Source of the DNA: Ciona intestinalis
Taxonomy: Eukaryota; Chordata; Ascidiacea; Phlebobranchia; Cionidae
Direction: 5' to 3'
Assembly: GCF_000224145.3 (NCBI RefSeq)
Contig: NW_004190420.2
Location: forward strand, 124,001-188,000
Length of the DNA: 64,000 nt
The notes below the pieces were generated by a model, which saw only the letters and a list, made by a program, of their open reading frames with translations, was not told the origin of the DNA and ran no database searches. Made by a program: the position numbers and the translations under genes. How positions within the stretch are numbered: position 1 is the stretch's first letter; every line of letters starts with the position of its first letter. Of the stretch, positions 59,868 to 64,000 are shown piece after piece.

Positions 59868-60133
59868 AACTTGCAATTTTCACATGTGGGAAATACCCAT
59901 CTGGATTTTCCAAAATATGGGCACAGTTTAACGTTTTATTATTAAACTATGATAGGATAATAAATTAAAATGAAATGCCAGTGAGACTAGCATATTTCTT
60001 AAGTTACATACTGACTTCGAGTTCTGACGTGTTAAGATAGAGTCCGTATATAAACACAGTCTCTGGTAATAGATAACATATTTTGACATTTTTATAACTT
60101 TCGTAGATGCACCAATCCGTGAATATTAAAAAA

Positions 60134-62981
60134 ATGAATTCATTTTTGTCATCCACGAAAGCTGCGTTGACGGAGTTGGTAAGATAATCTTGGTGGTAAT
60201 AGTAAACTTAATTTTAACCCTTTTGTTCGCAGACTTCACAATTCGGAAAGTATAAAAATAAACCAATCCATCTCGCGATTGGGAATCAAGCATGTGACCT
60301 TGATTCTTGTGTGTCTGCAGTTTCATACGCATGGATGAAATCAAAAGTTAGTTACAACTTCATTACCTAGAAATCTATACACTTAATGACATGTTATTCC
60401 AAACTGCCTCATCGTTTATTCGTGTATAAAATACCACTTTATAAGCTGTACAGTATATCTAATTATTAATTAAGCTATTACTTTGCTATTATTCTTATCC
60501 AAACCATTTTTTCTAGTTAACACCTGGCATTCTGCACGTGCCTGTGATGAATTTGAAACGAAATCTTTTTAGGCTTCGAACAGAAGTTAATTATATATTT
60601 AAAGAACTTTCGGTTGAACCGGAGCATATTGTATTTCTGTACGATCTTAACTTGTCTTTATTTAAGAAGTTAAGCAAAGATGATCTAACTATTACTTTGT
60701 TGGATCACCATTTTATACAAACGTTAGTAGTAATAAAACTCTCTTATTTTGACATTTACTTTTTTAAAGTTTGTACTTTGATATTTGCTGCTTTTTACTT
60801 TACACCTAGTGAAAAATAAATATTTGTGAAATTTAGGTTGAATATGTCGCTATCAGTATAATTTAAGATACTGGTTCTATCTGTAGTTTCCTTTTTTACC
60901 ATATTATATAGTAGGGTGGGGAAAGATGGGATATTTTTTATTTTTTTGTCACATTTGGTAGTAAAAAAATATATAATACTGTATCCTCACTACTCTAATG
61001 GACCATTGTTAATTGTTTAAAACACGAACTTATCAGTAACTTAGTAACTTCAAAAAGTTTTGTTAATAACTCACCTCTGGTGCCCTGTCACAAAAAATTA
61101 CGTTACCTTGTAAGCGGGCACAAGGAACATGAAACAGAACACTCAGGTTACAACAACTGTTGATTCCTAATCACACAAAGATAAAAACATTACCCTTAAA
61201 TATTAATACTCACACCCATTGTATAAATTAAATTGTAAATTTCTTTAAATATTATTACCTAATAAATCCACTGTTTGTTTACTGTTTATTTCTAAATTTT
61301 GCACATTTTATTATCATATATAAAGCTAAGACAGTCTTTTTCACCATATTATTTAAACAGATGAAATTATTTTTTTACAGGTCCAATCCACTGATTGAAT
61401 TGAAATCTTATGTAACTGAAATAATTGACCATCGTCCAATTAACCATGATATTCCACCTACCATAGAGACCAACATTTATCAAGTGGGTTCCTGTTCTAC
61501 TCTGATAGCTGAGAAAATGCTGCAGCACTTAAACAGAGATGAGTTAATTCCAGAAATTATCACTTTGACTTTTGGTATGCTTATCGTTTTGTAAATTGTT
61601 TTTTGTTTATTTTTTATTTAATTACATATTTTATAAATATGTTATTTTGTTTTATTGATGGACGTAATATATTCAAAGGTGATGAAAAATGAAAGGATGG
61701 TTTTTTATGTTCATCAAATCTACTAGATAATTGGTTTTATTTGTTTTTATCTATTGTTAGTTTCAAATTTTCGAGTAATCCATATTTTTTAATTTGCTGC
61801 ATACTGCAAATGAATTTAATAGCATTAAATAATGAATGGATGTAACTTACTTTATCCTCGCGTGGCCAGAAAACGACAGTCGTTAAACACTAGTGTTCTG
61901 TATTATACAAACTAATGTTTTATTGTTAATATTTTATAGGTTCCATTTTAGTTGACACTGATAACTTGACAGCTGACGGTAAAGTGACATCACGGGATGT
62001 GAATGTAGTGGAGCTATTGCTGCAAAAAAGCAATCGTAACAAACGTGATCTAAATGCTTTATATACTTCATTGGCTAAAGCCAAATTTTCCATTGAAGGT
62101 TTAAATGCTCATGAGATGTTACTAAAAGTAAGCCCAAATATGTATGTGTGTTTACCATTTTCTTATACTTTTGATAAAAATTCTACATATTTATGTGTAT
62201 GTATGCTAATATTTTTTTGTTTTACTAGTTTTTATTTTTCAGGATCCAAAAATAATTGAAAATCCAAGCAACACCTTCCGCGTGATGTTTAGCACATTAC
62301 ACCAGGACCAGAATTCTTTCTTTCAGCGAGAAGATGCTAAAGCCGCAATTCTTTCCAATTTAGAAACACAAAATCTGCAATCATGGATTTCTTTGTCATC
62401 TGTATCAATTGATCATGAGGGCCATAAGTACAAACCTATTGCTGTCCACTGTCCTAATGATGAACAAAGAGAAAGGGTAATAATTACAGGATTAGTCTAA
62501 TGATCATCCTGTTATTGCTACCTGTCTGTGGAATTGCTTAAGGTTTTAGTCTATTTCATTATTCACTTCACAAATCTCTTCTACATATGTGTTTGTGTTT
62601 TAATATTTGCTCATATATTTTGTTGTTTTATTCCAGATTACAACAGCATTAATTGAAGCTGAGTCTTTAGACATAGGGCTAGACACAGATTGTTCAGAAA
62701 GATTTAACTATTGTATATTTTTAAGGTAAAGTTTGCTTTGTATTTTATTTGCATGTGTTTTATATTATGTTATTGTTGTCCAATAGTATGTTTTGTTGTG
62801 GTAGTTATAACACTTGTCGTAAATGTACCTTAGGTGCTGCCCTTTATTAATATAAGTAAAGTGTTACACACACATGATCAGTATTAACATGTTGTAAAAA
62901 CACACTTTTTTCAGAATGTACAACTGCAAAGCAACTCGGAAACAACTTTTACCTGTAGTCGATAACCTCTTGCAATCCTAA
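60134..62981 (+). CDS. PRUNE1: Prune exopolyphosphatase/phosphodiesterase (DHH family), 378 residues
   Basis: Prune is a cytosolic DHH-superfamily enzyme that cleaves short polyphosphates and is linked to cell motility and microtubules. Eight exons join in frame: 60134-60178, 60233-60346, 60517-60722, 61381-61574, 61940-62127, 62243-62476, 62637-62725 and 62915-62981. Metal and phosphate motifs are intact: GNQACDLDS (Asp37, Asp39), FLYDLNL (Asp96), LLDHHF (116-118), IIDHRP (138) and QVGSCSTLIAEKML; then GSILVDTDNL. The DHHA2 domain follows, with LYTSLAKAKFSIEGLNAHEMLL and DPKIIENP. Human PRUNE1 starts MEDYLQGCRAALQE, here MNSFLSSTKAALTE. The protein ends MYNCKATRKQLLPVVDNLLQ and lacks the long disordered tail of vertebrate PRUNE1, more like short invertebrate versions. 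Retained catalytic residues suggest it is active. Confidence 0.94.
60906..61030. mobile_element. Foldback MITE, left part only (copy 18)
   Basis: TATAGTAGGGTGGGGAAAGA starts it, then core TTTGGTAGTAAAAAAATAT and AATTGTTTAAAACACGAAC; the right terminus is missing. It lies in PRUNE1 intron 3. Confidence 0.85.
61831..61900 (-). mobile_element. SINE 3' fragment
   Basis: AATGAATGGATGTAACTTAC, then TTTATCCTCGCGTGGCCAG and AAACGACAGTCGTTAAACAC, read in reverse, match the tail of the SINE at 15751-16067. The head is missing. It lies in PRUNE1 intron 4. Confidence 0.8.
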
Positions 62982-63496
62982 AAGTAACTTTGTGCTTTTA
63001 TATTACATATATATATATATATGTTACGTAAACACCTCATACTTTCTCATTGGAATGAGCTGGTTGCTACTTTATTTGTTTGTTAATGTATAAATAACTT
63101 CATGTTAATCATACACCTTAGTGAATGCAACTTGCACCTCAAACTATGTGTACTCAGTAGTCTAATTTCCTGCTTCAATACCCTGCTTATAAGTTAATCA
63201 TTAATGCAAATAATGCATAGCTAGTTATACCCATATAAGAAGCCTAGCCCAATTTGTATTACCACTAGTTGGACTAAGTTTAGTGCTAGAGCTGCTCTAA
63301 TAAATTTGATTATTTTTCAGTGTATAATGCATTGGTTAAATGTTGTTAATTTGTTTGTAATGTTTACTACACCATGAGGTTTGTGGTGAAAATATATGTG
63401 AGGTTTTCTCCCTTAGTGATTGCGTGATTATCGGCCTCATTAGCTTGCACTCATAAAGTCGAGTGCTCTTTCTACGCTACTTCAACACTAATAACA
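62982..63496. other. Short intergenic region after PRUNE1
   Basis: About 500 bases with a TA-rich microsatellite (about 63005-63023) and AATAAA near 63299, which may end the PRUNE1 transcript. The next gene starts on the same strand. Confidence 0.5.
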
Positions 63497-64000
63497 ATGT
63501 CTGAGTTTGGTCTATTGGACACTGAGAACACAGGGGGAAACAATACAGGCAATATTTGTAGCGAAAGAGTAGCGAAAGAAGGTGATAAAACTTTGTTGGA
63601 TTTATCTTTTCTAGAAGATGTATCAACTTCCGCTAACTGTTCACCTACAGTAGCAAGCAGTAACTTTATTACTACAGCAAACACATCAGCTGGAGTCTTA
63701 GACGCATTTGACCCATTTAGTGTGGGTAGCATGAGTGACAGTAACTCTCAAACGAGTAACATGAAAGATTCTGGATTCACTGACACCCCCGACAAAAATA
63801 TGGTTGCAACAATGAACAATCCATTTAGTGAAGATATTTTTGGCTTCTTTGAGCCACCAAGTGAAAGTTCCACTGTAGTTTATGCAGATACAAATGAAAA
63901 CAATATGTTTGATTCAGTAACTTTAAACTGGAATGAATCAACCTTAACTGGAGACATGCTTAAAGGTAAATTACTTGATGATCAAACAAAAACAGATTCA
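63497..64000 (+). CDS. N-terminal part of an unassigned DPF/NPF-motif protein (runs off window)
   Basis: The frame opens at MSEFGLLDTENTGGNNTGN and stays open to the window edge (168 codons). It is acidic and Ser/Thr/Asn-rich, without predicted domains. It contains LLDLSFLEDV, DAFDPFSVG and MNNPFSEDIFGFFEPP. DPF binds the AP-2 appendage and NPF binds EH domains in endocytic adaptors, so an endocytic or trafficking role is a guess from motifs. A possible donor AAAG/GTAAATT lies at about 63966. The open frame and biased composition argue for real coding sequence. Confidence 0.6.
   Translation, partial: MSEFGLLDTENTGGNNTGNICSERVAKEGDKTLLDLSFLEDVSTSANCSPTVASSNFITTANTSAGVLDAFDPFSVGSMSDSNSQTSNMKDSGFTDTPDKNMVATMNNPFSEDIFGFFEPPSESSTVVYADTNENNMFDSVTLNWNESTLTGDMLKGKLLDDQTKTDS

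Larger units (their letters stand above)
58255..60133. other. Intergenic with promoter-like island and a DNA element
   Basis: This contains a CpG-richer stretch with NRF1-like sites (58540-58600), then AT-rich sequence, then the 547-bp element at 59317-59863. I see no coding exon, though a non-coding or 5' UTR exon for PRUNE1 could begin near 58640. Confidence 0.45.

Overview
This window looks like a piece of a tunicate (sea squirt) nuclear genome, most probably Ciona intestinalis/robusta. The reasons are AT-rich DNA, compact multi-exon genes with GT-AG introns, chordate-type gene families, and dense short repeats: a foldback MITE of about 195 bp with ends like TAGTAGGGTGGGG, and a tRNA-derived SINE. 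The species call is an inference. The families are read from protein motifs by eye, without a database search. Exon borders were placed by hand from splice signals, reading frame and family resemblance.

Layout. 1-4.4 kb, minus strand: the N-terminal half of ORC2 (its 3' end lies outside the window), then a p24 cargo receptor (TMED4/9 type) and a possible 65-residue membrane protein, three minus-strand units in a row that could form an operon. 5.3-11.1 kb, plus: a complete 13-exon hnRNP M gene with an 8-nt microexon inside the RNP1 motif of its first RRM. 12.4-15.0 kb, plus: a zinc-finger/SAMD3-like gene whose exons do not all join in frame. 16.6-18.6 kb, minus: a complete alpha-1,3-type fucosyltransferase. 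18.6-25.0 kb: gene-free, with old MITEs and SINE debris. 25.0-28.1 kb, minus: a complete trypsin-like protease with a Thr-rich stalk. 30.0-41.8 kb, minus: a 12-exon chondroitin synthase-like gene whose second glycosyltransferase domain has lost its acidic motifs. 42.5-46.4 kb, plus: GPS2. 46.6-47.7 kb, minus: SSR3 (TRAP-gamma). 48.4-48.9 kb, minus: a three-exon gene for a 67-residue secreted peptide that I cannot assign. 51.1-58.3 kb: a tandem duplication carrying two nearly identical P-loop sulfotransferase-like genes. 60.1-63.0 kb, plus: PRUNE1. 63.5 kb to the end: the start of a DPF/NPF-motif protein.

The genes do not form one pathway. Three belong to the secretory route (TMED, SSR3, fucosyltransferase, with the chondroitin synthase-like protein as a fourth Golgi candidate). 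The others are nuclear (ORC2, hnRNP M, GPS2) or extracellular (protease, secreted peptide). The most unusual items are the microexon, the half-degenerate chondroitin synthase, the orphan secreted peptide, the repeat-marked sulfotransferase duplication, and an intron of SSR3 that is mostly one foldback element.
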